DNA of 5,480 bases from NCBI GenBank assembly GCA_027064745.1, contig JAMOPD010000347.1:1-5480 (forward strand). Reading direction: 5' to 3'. A model generated the notes under the pieces. It was not told the DNA's origin. It did no database searches and saw only the letters and a program-made list of their open reading frames with translations. Numbering within the stretch: the first letter of the stretch is position 1; every line of letters begins with the position of its first letter. The stretch is from Thermococcaceae archaeon (GTDB lineage Archaea > Methanobacteriota_B > Thermococci > Thermococcales > Thermococcaceae). Shown here piece after piece: positions 1 to 5,131 of this stretch. The translations under genes were made by a program, and so were the position numbers.

Positions 1-1
1 G

Positions 2-1183
2 CTCGTGAGAACTGACAAGAAGGGTAATCTTCTATGGTATAAGAAATACTCCGAGATAAATGGGGTTTTTCCTTCACTCACTGTTGAAAGTGATGGCTAT
101 TTAATCTTTGGAACCATGAATGGGAAAGCCACTCTCATAAAAACCGACTTAAGTGGAAACATCTTGTGGAGCAAAAACTACGCAGAGCATGGAGTCTTTC
201 AGAGAGGAAGAGAGATTATAAAAGTCCAGGATGGTTGCCTCCTTCTGGGATCTACCAACGGGACATGGGGTGGAGGGAGAGGAATTTACACGGAGCTGTT
301 CCTGGTAAATGTGGACAAAAATGGCAATCCTTTATGGGAGAGTTACATTAATGTTGAAAAGCTCGGAATGAGTCCAGACATGATGCCCCGGCAGGTTAAG
401 AAAACCAGGGATGGGTATATAATAGTTGGGGATACTGCAAAAGTTGAAAAGAGCAACATTCCGAGGATATTTGTCCTCAAGACGAACTTAGAGGGGAAGG
501 AAGAGTGGATTAAATATCTTGGAAGGAATAGCTATGGAAAAGAAGATTACGCGGTGGGCTTCAGCGTGGAAGTTCTCGACAGTGGATATCTTATAGCAGG
601 CTATGTGTATAACAACCTTTTCGGAGGAAGCGACCTCTACATCGCGAAGCTCGATTCAGCTGGCAATCTGGTATGGGAAGAGGTCAAGGGGAAGATGGAG
701 AGTGATGAGCCGGTTAAAATCCTGAAAGCTGATGATGGCTTTGTGCTCTTTGACAGAGGAATGGAGAACGCCTGGACAGGTAAGAAAGGTTACTTCTTCA
801 AATTCAACGATAGAGGCGTTAAAGAGTACTCCCTTGATATAGACATGCCAAAACAGGACTGGGCACTGGCTATGGAGAGAGTTAGCGACGGGTATCTGCT
901 TCTGCTGTCAAGCAACTCCTTCAGCAATACCCGTGATCTTTGGCTTATTAAAGTAGAGGCACCAAAGATTAAACCACATCCCACAGGTGTCTTGACAAAT
1001 ATATCAACGCAAACCCAGACGAATACACCGACATCAAAAACTTCCACAAGTGCAACAACTAAAAATATTACAGAAACTGCCAAGGAAATCGCAACCAGTG
1101 CGACAGAAAAAGTCAAAGGAATCTGCGGACCGGGAATGATAGTTGCATTAAGCATCCTCTTATTAGTCTTAAGGAGGAGATAA
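2..1183 (+). CDS. CGP-CTERM-anchored repeat (probable beta-propeller) surface protein, 5'-truncated
   Basis: Partial gene. The codon before the GTG at 5 is in frame and reads Leu, so the first visible residues (LVRTDKKGNLLW) are the end of a repeat and the true start lies upstream. Numbering from that GTG (392 residues), a unit of the form DGYLIxG...LxxIKxDxxGNxxW recurs about seven times. DGY/DGF cores are at about residues 30, 76, 136, 193, 244 and 295, and GN/EGxxxW-type turns are at 7, 51, 107, 163 and 220. This pattern is typical of PQQ/Kelch-like beta-propellers. Residues 326-370 are a Thr/Ser-rich linker with sequons at N332 and N354. Residues 373-392 are ICGP, a hydrophobic segment and RRR, the Thermococcales CGP-CTERM anchor, whose Cys is presumed to be processed or lipid-modified. 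I infer a protein displayed on the outer cell surface. Its ligand or substrate is unknown. It lies 1 nt upstream of a membrane protein gene, probably in the same operon. Confidence 0.85.
   Translation, partial: LVRTDKKGNLLWYKKYSEINGVFPSLTVESDGYLIFGTMNGKATLIKTDLSGNILWSKNYAEHGVFQRGREIIKVQDGCLLLGSTNGTWGGGRGIYTELFLVNVDKNGNPLWESYINVEKLGMSPDMMPRQVKKTRDGYIIVGDTAKVEKSNIPRIFVLKTNLEGKEEWIKYLGRNSYGKEDYAVGFSVEVLDSGYLIAGYVYNNLFGGSDLYIAKLDSAGNLVWEEVKGKMESDEPVKILKADDGFVLFDRGMENAWTGKKGYFFKFNDRGVKEYSLDIDMPKQDWALAMERVSDGYLLLLSSNSFSNTRDLWLIKVEAPKIKPHPTGVLTNISTQTQTNTPTSKTSTSATTKNITETAKEIATSATEKVKGICGPGMIVALSILLLVLRRR
1124..1180 (+). other. CGP-CTERM sorting/anchor signal
   Basis: These codons encode the C-terminal tail of the upstream protein: Cys-Gly-Pro, about 13 hydrophobic residues, then Arg-Arg-Arg at the extreme C terminus, after a Thr/Ser-rich linker. 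This is the standard layout of the CGP-CTERM tail of Thermococcales. It is the strongest taxonomic marker in the window and predicts surface anchoring. Confidence 0.9.
1171..1180 (+). promoter_or_regulatory. Shine-Dalgarno site inside the RRR codons of the preceding gene
   Basis: AAGGAGGAGA is a strong match to the archaeal SD and ends 4 nt before the ATG at 1185 (7 nt from AGGAGG). The same bases are the codons AGG AGG AGA for the terminal Arg triplet of the CGP-CTERM tail. The site fixes the start of the 127-residue gene and implies translational coupling. Confidence 0.85.
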
Positions 1184-1184
1184 G

Positions 1185-1568
1185 ATGCGAAAGCTCTCCA
1201 CTCTGGTGATGATACTAATCCTGCTCGGTGTGGCGGGATGGTACTTACACTACCGGCTTGAGCTTTTAGCATACAATCAAGAGTTGCTGACCAGTGATGA
1301 AAAAACATTTCAGGGAACGGCATATTACACATCCCCTGTGATACCTGCCGGTACCTACAGGATCAAAATTGAGACGGACGGGAGTGTAGACAATGTACGG
1401 ATTCTCGATGAGTCCGGAGGAGTCCTCCATGAACCTCTCATAGCCGTCAGATCAGATTTCATTTACACCTCCAAGGTTCCTTTTAAAGTTGATGTCAAGT
1501 TCAATCCCGGAAGTGAATACAATAAATATAGCGTTCTGGTGAAGATTTATAAGCTCACAAGAAAGTAG
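1185..1568 (+). CDS. Small membrane-anchored protein with a beta-rich extracytoplasmic domain, unknown function
   Basis: 127 residues. The start is fixed by the strong SD and lies 1 nt after the upstream stop codon. Residues about 5-22 form one hydrophobic segment after Met-Arg-Lys, consistent with an N-terminal membrane anchor or uncleaved signal. There is no lipobox and no Cys. Residues 42-125 alternate hydrophobic and polar residues as in a beta-sandwich. A stretch of the form IPAGTYRIKIETDGSVDNVRI resembles the way bacterial/archaeal pre-peptidase C-terminal (PPC)-like and other small beta-sandwich domains are written, but the resemblance is too weak for a family call. The adjacent gene arrangement suggests it is made with, and may work beside, the CGP-CTERM repeat protein at the cell surface. 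I do not recognise the gene. A T-run terminator follows 13 nt after the stop. Confidence 0.8.
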   Translation: MRKLSTLVMILILLGVAGWYLHYRLELLAYNQELLTSDEKTFQGTAYYTSPVIPAGTYRIKIETDGSVDNVRILDESGGVLHEPLIAVRSDFIYTSKVPFKVDVKFNPGSEYNKYSVLVKIYKLTRK

Positions 1569-1581
1569 CACACCTCCTGTA

Positions 1582-1595
1582 TTTTTTATAATTTT
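1582..1595 (+). terminator. Oligo-T terminator of the first two-gene unit
   Basis: A run of six T followed by ATAATTTT begins 13 nt after the TAG stop. No hairpin precedes it, which is normal for archaeal intrinsic termination at T-rich tracts. It closes the unit formed by the repeat protein and the 127-residue membrane protein. Confidence 0.6.
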
Positions 1596-1665
1596 ATGAT
1601 ACTGTTCAGAATAAGCTAGACAATGCCGTAAAAGAGAATAAAACCACACGGTTGCCAGCCACCCC

Positions 1666-1680
1666 ATAATTTTATTATAT
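1666..1680 (+). promoter_or_regulatory. TATA-like promoter box of the BtpA-family gene
   Basis: ATAATTTTATTATAT is an A/T-only tract in otherwise mixed sequence, centred about 35-40 nt before the start codon. With the usual archaeal distance of about 25 nt from TATA box to transcription start, RNA would begin at about 1697-1701, giving a leader of roughly 10-14 nt that still includes the SD. No recognisable operator was seen around it. Confidence 0.5.
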
Positions 1681-1700
1681 CCTCCCGCGATATTTTGTCT

Positions 1701-1707
1701 AGGTGGT
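1701..1707 (+). promoter_or_regulatory. Ribosome binding site of the BtpA-family gene
   Basis: AGGTGGT matches the AGGTGAT part of the anti-SD complement. The AGGTG core ends 5 nt before the ATG at 1711, which supports that ATG as the start. Confidence 0.65.
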
Positions 1708-1710
1708 TCA

Positions 1711-2496
1711 ATGAACTTTGAAAGAAAGCTCCTTATTGGGATGGTTCATCTCAAGCCTTTGCCAGGCTCCTACCTCTATGACAACAATTTTGACGAAACA
1801 CTTGAATATGCTGTGGATGAAGCCAAAAAGCTGGAAAAGGCGGGCTTTGATGCCGTAATGGTTGAGAACTTCAATGATGTGCCGTTTCCAAAGACAGTCG
1901 GGCCTATAACAGTTGCAGCGATGAGCGTTATAGCGAAGGCAATCCGTGAGGAAATTTCCCTCCCGCTCGGCATTAACGTTTTAAGAAACGATGGAATAGC
2001 GGCTTATTCAATAGCCTACGCCGTAAAGGCGGACTTCATAAGGGTGAACGTTCTCAGTGGAGTGGCATACACTGATCAGGGCATCATTGAAGGAATTGCC
2101 CATGAGCTGGCAAAGCTTAGAAAATCCTTACCCAGTAAAATTAAGGTTTTTGCAGATGTGCACGTTAAGCATGCGTATCACTTTGGAGACTTTGAAGATG
2201 CATTGAGAGATACAGTTGAGAGAGGTTTAGCTGATGCCGTAATTATAAGCGGAAAGAGAACAGGCAGTGAAGTTGACTTAGAAAAGCTTAAAAAAGCTAA
2301 GGAGATTTCACCGGTTCCGGTTGTTGTAGGTTCAGGCACAACTTACGACAACCTTCCAAAGCTCTGGAAGTATGCAGACGGCTTCATAGTGGGAACTTGG
2401 ATCAAGAAGGAGGGAAAAACAAAAAATGATATAGATTTCGAAAGAGCCCGGAAACTTGCTAAACTAATGGAAAATCTTCGAAAATTAAACCAATAA
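1711..2496 (+). CDS. BtpA/SgcQ family TIM-barrel protein
   Basis: 261 residues, full length for the BtpA/SgcQ family. Family-type motifs run in order along an alternating beta/alpha pattern: GMVHLKPLPGS (10-20), VENFNDVPF (51-59), GINVLRND (87-94), FIRVNVLSGVAYTDQG (109-124), ADVHVKHA (148-155), SGKRTG (180-185), VGSGT (206-210) and ADGFIVGTWIKKEG (222-235). This is a TIM-barrel layout, and the GSGT and VGTWIK strand ends resemble the phosphate-binding end of such barrels. Cyanobacterial BtpA is needed for photosystem I accumulation, and SgcQ sits in an E. coli sugar-type operon. Neither role carries over to a non-photosynthetic archaeon, so the substrate is open. A cytoplasmic enzyme acting on a phosphorylated small molecule is an inference only. 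There is no signal peptide. The gene has its own TATA-like box, SD and terminator, so it appears monocistronic and unrelated to the surface genes on either side. The family call is firm and the function is not. Confidence 0.92.
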   Translation: MNFERKLLIGMVHLKPLPGSYLYDNNFDETLEYAVDEAKKLEKAGFDAVMVENFNDVPFPKTVGPITVAAMSVIAKAIREEISLPLGINVLRNDGIAAYSIAYAVKADFIRVNVLSGVAYTDQGIIEGIAHELAKLRKSLPSKIKVFADVHVKHAYHFGDFEDALRDTVERGLADAVIISGKRTGSEVDLEKLKKAKEISPVPVVVGSGTTYDNLPKLWKYADGFIVGTWIKKEGKTKNDIDFERARKLAKLMENLRKLNQ

Positions 2497-2500
2497 TACC

Positions 2501-2510
2501 TCCTTTTTTT
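2501..2510 (+). terminator. Oligo-T terminator of the BtpA-family gene
   Basis: TCC followed by seven T begins 4 nt after the TAA stop. A T-rich tract this close to a stop codon is the common intrinsic terminator in Thermococcales. It separates the BtpA gene from the following region. Confidence 0.65.
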
Positions 2511-2525
2511 GAATTCTCTTCCCCG

Positions 2526-2542
2526 AAAGGTTTATTAAATAT
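2526..2542 (+). promoter_or_regulatory. TATA-like promoter box in front of the structured intergenic region
   Basis: TTTATTAAATATA, preceded by the purine-rich CGAAAGG that fits a BRE position, is the best TATA-like element in the window. Transcription would begin at about 2562-2567. No secure protein start lies within a normal leader length, since the nearest SD-led ATG is about 80 nt downstream. This fits an RNA gene or a long structured leader. Confidence 0.55.
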
Positions 2543-2562
2543 AAGAACGTAATATGCAAAAT

Positions 2563-2817
2563 CAAAAGGCCTGTTACGCTTTCTTTTTCTGCGAAGGGCG
2601 AGGACATTCTCGGTCTCCCCGAGGTGTTCTGAAGGGAGGTTGATGAATGAAGTGCAATCTATCGGCTGTTTTTGCCGAAATGAGCATTGTCCCTTCCGCT
2701 GGGAACGCCCCAGCAGTCTCCCTGAGTCAGAAGATGGCCGGCTGCTCAATATGGGCAGAAGGCGGAACAATGGAATGGATTGCTGGAGAGGATAAAAGTG
2801 TTCGAGAATAGTTTTTT
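2563..2817 (+). ncRNA. Candidate structured non-coding RNA, unknown class
   Basis: The unit lies between a good TATA-like box and a T6 run and is dense in complementary segments read by eye. Hairpin 1 pairs CGC-TTTC (2577-2583) with GAAG-g-GCG (2593-2600). Directly abutting it, hairpin 2 pairs AGGACA and TCTCGG (2601-2606, 2608-2613) with CCGAGG and TGTTCT (2619-2630): 12 pairs, one bulge and a 5-nt loop. AGGGAG (2633-2638) pairs with CTCCCT (2718-2723), and flanking wobbles could lengthen the stem. It would enclose hairpin 3, TCGGC/GCCGA (2662-2678), and hairpin 4, GCTGGG/CCCAGC (2698-2714). Hairpin 5 pairs CTGCTC with GGGCAG (2742-2758). CTGTT (2571-2575) could close on AATAG (2807-2811). 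I do not recognise it as RNase P RNA, SRP RNA, 5S rRNA, tRNA or a clean box C/D or H/ACA guide. A structured leader or a small coding mRNA remain possible. The ends are estimates from the promoter and the T run. Confidence 0.42.
2647..2811 (+). CDS. Doubtful 54-residue ORF inside the structured region
   Basis: An ATG at 2647 is preceded by GGGAGGTTGAT, an SD of good strength and spacing (GGAGG ends 7 nt before the ATG). It opens 54 codons ending in TAG at 2809-2811, directly against a T6 run. The product would begin MKCNLSAVFAEMSIVPSAG and end GEDKSVRE, with no signal peptide, membrane segment or recognisable motif. Against it: the composition is odd for Thermococcales (few Leu and Lys, three Cys, ten Ala), rare codons CTA and CGA occur, and its bases are the same ones that form the hairpins. 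The SD itself is one arm of a predicted stem. It could be a leader peptide or microprotein, but more likely it is an incidental frame in an RNA gene. Confidence 0.22.
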   Translation: MKCNLSAVFAEMSIVPSAGNAPAVSLSQKMAGCSIWAEGGTMEWIAGEDKSVRE

Positions 2818-2818
2818 A
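2812..2818 (+). terminator. Oligo-T terminator after the structured region
   Basis: Six T followed by A lie directly after the candidate RNA or the TAG of the small ORF. Together with the TATA-like box about 275 nt upstream, this delimits a short independent transcription unit. Confidence 0.5.
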
Positions 2819-2934
2819 TTGACGTTTGTTCAGGCAACTGCTACTTCGAGTAATCAAAGTTATCTGACAGGATTCTTACGCCTACTGCCCGTTAATCGGA
2901 GCGTTTCTCCTGCTTCTGATTTTGGGGGAGGGCT

Positions 2935-2943
2935 CTATATTTT
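2935..2943 (+). promoter_or_regulatory. Possible TATA box of the secreted-protein operon
   Basis: CTATATTTT lies about 41 nt before the TTG start. It predicts transcription from about 2962-2966 and a short leader holding the SD. The purine-rich GGGGGAGGG upstream is only a weak BRE match. An alternative TATA is the ATCATATA at 2959-2966, but it would start RNA inside the gene. Confidence 0.35.
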
Positions 2944-2965
2944 GAAGAGGAGGATTGTATCATAT

Positions 2966-2972
2966 AGGAGGG
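2966..2972 (+). promoter_or_regulatory. Shine-Dalgarno site selecting a TTG start
   Basis: AGGAGGG is a perfect SD core. AGGAGG ends 8 nt before the TTG at 2980. The residues that follow form a good signal peptide beginning at that codon, and no ATG or GTG lies nearer in frame, so the SD decides an unusual TTG start. Confidence 0.75.
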
Positions 2973-2979
2973 AAAGAAA

Positions 2980-5130
2980 TTGAATTCCAAAATTCTGGCG
3001 CTCTTTGTAGTGCTGTTTTATTTCAGTGCAATGTTTTCCGCGGTGACACCCGATGCTAACGTCGGGTTGAACATAACGCTCGGAAAGCACACCAATTTTA
3101 CCAGCTCCCTTCCCAGGGAGATGGGAAAAATCAAAAGTGCCGTCGAGTCCCTTGGAGTTAAGGTCACCAAGGTGTCCAACGGGACGACGCTGTGGGGTTA
3201 TCCAGAGGTATCGCTTTCAGGAACCTATACCGGACCGAGGGGCATCAAGTTTGATGTTTCCGTGAGCATCATTGATTATCAGAACGGATCAGCGGCATCG
3301 AAGAATATGGCCAAGCTCAGCTGTTCTCCGATGGTCGATTATACCATACTCGACGACAGTGCTGTGCTTGACAGAGCAGGTGACGGATCAAGCAGGTGCT
3401 ATCTCTTTTACACTAGAGATATAATCTATGACATAGGCAAGTCCACCCAGCACCGGGCCGGGCCAATGTTCAAGTACCTTGAACAGCACAGATACGGAAG
3501 GTACATAGTTTCAATCGGAATGTCCGCTGATATATGGTACAACGGCCATTTCATATTCTTCACAGGTAATGGATACAAGGAGCCGGCTGAGGGCCTGGTT
3601 CCCTGCCAAGGAGGAGTCCTGTGCATTCCTCGAGAAAGTTTCACCACCGACGAAGCGGGTAACGCCGTTGGGCTTGTCCTGACCTTTGATGACAAAGCCT
3701 ACGCTAAATACCTCAACGAACTGAGGAGTATGAGCGGAGAAATTAAAAGCTCTAGCACTGCCCTTGGTAACGGCATATCGACAAAGATAGCAGAGATCCT
3801 GGGTGTTCAGGGGCAGGAAACCCAGACACAGAACCAGACGCAAAAATCCACTTCCAGAATCAGGATAACAATGCCTGAAGAGGGTGCCAGGTTAGAGCCA
3901 ACCGTTGCCGACATCTTCGTGATTCCGGTCTGGGCAGAAGTTAAAGGCAACGCTTCCTACGCCGTCGTGACGGCTCCCGATGGTTCAAAGTATAGGGTAG
4001 ATGCGAGTGGCGGATTCGTAGCCGACATCGTGAGGGTGGCCAACCCTGGAGATAGTGGAAAGATTTCCGTTCAGCTTTACAACGGTGACGGGAAGGTTAT
4101 CGCCTCGGACAGCGTTAGCCTAAACTTCTGGAGCGAGGAAAAGCCAGGGGATGGTATAGACAACGACGGCGACGGCTTGATAGACTGCGACGACCCGGAC
4201 ATCTTCACCTGCGACGAGTGCGTTCTGGAGAAGCAGAAGGAATGGGCTGATGGGATTTACAAACGCCACGTGGATTACCTGAGGAAGGCCATCGAGCTCG
4301 AGCCTGGAATGGAGAGCGTTTACTCCATCTACCTCGATGATCTCAAGTCAATCCATGAGAAGTACAAGGACAATCCAAAGGAGATGGTAAAGCGCATGAA
4401 CGCATACATGGAGGAGAAGGTCTATCAGCACCAGAAAATCAACACATACCTCTCCATCTTCAAGGATGACCCTGAGAAGCGCTATCAGCTGAGGCAGATA
4501 GCGATAAAGTACCGGTACGACCCTATAATGAGGGACATTAAGATGAGAAACTTCATCTACAGGAACGCGGATAAGGAATCCACGAGGGAAGCAATCACCA
4601 ACGCCATCCTGACCGGCATAATAGATCCTCCAAAGTGGCTCGTTGGCGGGCAGTACGGCTCTGGCGGAGCTCTGGACTGGTCTCAGTTCGTCGCCAGCAA
4701 CTTCGAGAAGGTTGGAGATACTATAAAGCTGAAGGGAACAGCAAAGGTGAAAATGTTCACAACTCCTGCGGGTGTGTTCCTCGTGGCTCAGGATGCCAAG
4801 GCACTAATGGATCAGGCGAGGGAGCTTCAGAAGATGAATCTGGACGACAGGACGAAGGTTTCTATAATAGTGCTTGATGGAGCGACAAAGATAGGCAAGC
4901 TCCTTGACCCGACGGGCTACTTCGGGAACATGGCGGATGCCACAATCTCTTCCCTCGTGAACCTGAGGAAGAAACTTGAGGAAAGGAACGGGGGCTGGTT
5001 CACATGGAACGGCTACGTGCTCCACGAGACAGAGAAGCCGGGCATATACGAGGACTACGAGACTGGCAAAAAGTTCAAGCGCGTGAGTGGCGGCTGGTTC
5101 GGCTCAGACACCTTCGTGGAGGTGAAGTGA
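2980..5130 (+). CDS. Large secreted multidomain protein with calcium-loop hinge, unknown function
   Basis: 716 residues from a TTG start supported by SD AGGAGG. Residues 1-21 are a signal peptide (MNSK, hydrophobic core, FSAMFSA, then VTPDAN). Residues 22-275 are a mixed alpha/beta N-terminal part with Cys at 115, 140, 209 and 215, where disulfides are plausible. Residues 279-291 are a Gln/Thr linker. Residues 292-384 look like an Ig-like beta-sandwich. Residues 390-408 (GDGIDNDGDGLIDCDDPDI) are an Asp-rich thrombospondin-3/EF-hand-like calcium-binding motif, followed by a C-x7-C-x2-C cluster (403, 411, 414). Residues 415-545 are charged and helical, possibly a helical bundle. Residues 555-565 are Gly-rich, and 670-716 contain two GGWF motifs. 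There is no C-terminal CGP-CTERM or membrane segment, so the protein is probably released or held by partners. The next gene starts 1 nt later and also encodes an Asp loop. No peptidase or glycosidase motif was recognised. Confidence 0.85.
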   Translation: MNSKILALFVVLFYFSAMFSAVTPDANVGLNITLGKHTNFTSSLPREMGKIKSAVESLGVKVTKVSNGTTLWGYPEVSLSGTYTGPRGIKFDVSVSIIDYQNGSAASKNMAKLSCSPMVDYTILDDSAVLDRAGDGSSRCYLFYTRDIIYDIGKSTQHRAGPMFKYLEQHRYGRYIVSIGMSADIWYNGHFIFFTGNGYKEPAEGLVPCQGGVLCIPRESFTTDEAGNAVGLVLTFDDKAYAKYLNELRSMSGEIKSSSTALGNGISTKIAEILGVQGQETQTQNQTQKSTSRIRITMPEEGARLEPTVADIFVIPVWAEVKGNASYAVVTAPDGSKYRVDASGGFVADIVRVANPGDSGKISVQLYNGDGKVIASDSVSLNFWSEEKPGDGIDNDGDGLIDCDDPDIFTCDECVLEKQKEWADGIYKRHVDYLRKAIELEPGMESVYSIYLDDLKSIHEKYKDNPKEMVKRMNAYMEEKVYQHQKINTYLSIFKDDPEKRYQLRQIAIKYRYDPIMRDIKMRNFIYRNADKESTREAITNAILTGIIDPPKWLVGGQYGSGGALDWSQFVASNFEKVGDTIKLKGTAKVKMFTTPAGVFLVAQDAKALMDQARELQKMNLDDRTKVSIIVLDGATKIGKLLDPTGYFGNMADATISSLVNLRKKLEERNGGWFTWNGYVLHETEKPGIYEDYETGKKFKRVSGGWFGSDTFVEVK
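4147..4203 (+). other. Asp-rich calcium-binding-type motif in the secreted protein
   Basis: This encodes residues 390-408, with D391, D394, N395, D396, D398, D402, D404, D405 and D407. The DNDGDGLID core is the classic oxygen-ligand pattern of thrombospondin type 3, dockerin and EF-hand calcium loops. It sits exactly between the Ig-like domain and the helical half, where calcium would stiffen the junction. Confidence 0.65.
5118..5125 (+). promoter_or_regulatory. Shine-Dalgarno site inside the last codons of the secreted-protein gene
   Basis: GGAGGTGA is a full complement of the conserved 16S rRNA tail and ends 6 nt before the ATG at 5132. It lies within the last codons (Val-Glu-Val-Lys) of the upstream gene. 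The spacing favours ATG 5132 over ATG 5138. Confidence 0.8.
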
Positions 5131-5131
5131 A

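Larger units (their letters stand above)
2818..2979 (+). other. Intergenic leader region of the large secreted-protein gene
   Basis: No secure gene is visible here. A 67-codon frame (TTG at 2780 to TGA at 2983) crosses it, but it lacks a good SD, starts inside the structured region and has atypical composition. The stretch encodes a Thr/Ser-rich run (QATATSSNQS) and, in another frame from 2883, YCPLIGAFLLLLILG, a hydrophobic stretch. This might be a decayed CGP-CTERM tail. The promoter and SD of the next gene occupy the last 50 bases. Confidence 0.35.

Noticed and set aside
790..1332. 180-codon frame on the - strand
   Set aside because: Entirely antisense to the linker and CGP-CTERM region and the next gene; an open shadow caused by Thr/Ser-rich codon composition.
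1452..1667. 71-codon frame on the - strand across the intergenic region
   Set aside because: It is antisense to the 127-residue gene and its terminator, and its SD-like GGGAGGA is too far from the start. The product has no recognisable motif.
1588..1675. Direct repeat ATAATTTTAT (1588-1597 and 1666-1675)
   Set aside because: Ten A/T-only bases, one in a terminator tract and one in a promoter box. Each is explained by its own role, so the match is probably chance.
2629..2725. CTGA and TGATGA motifs suggesting a box C/D guide RNA
   Set aside because: CTGA occurs at 2629 and 2722 and TGATGA at 2641, but the order and spacing do not give C-guide-D'-C'-guide-D, and the total length far exceeds the 50-65 nt usual for archaeal C/D RNAs.
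2736..2770. Hairpin followed by ACA suggesting an H/ACA guide
   Set aside because: The internal loop is only GG/AA, too small for a pseudouridylation pocket, and there is no clear K-turn or K-loop in the upper stem.
2459..2770. 103-codon frame on the - strand
   Set aside because: It overlaps the end of the BtpA gene, its terminator and the promoter of the structured region, has a very basic low-information composition, and looks like a by-product of the inverted repeats.
2780..2983. 67-codon frame with TTG start overlapping the secreted-protein start
   Set aside because: No suitable SD for its first codon, it begins inside the structured region, is crossed by a T6 run, and is rich in Arg with atypical codons. 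An internal GTG at 2798 has a weak SD but no recognisable product.
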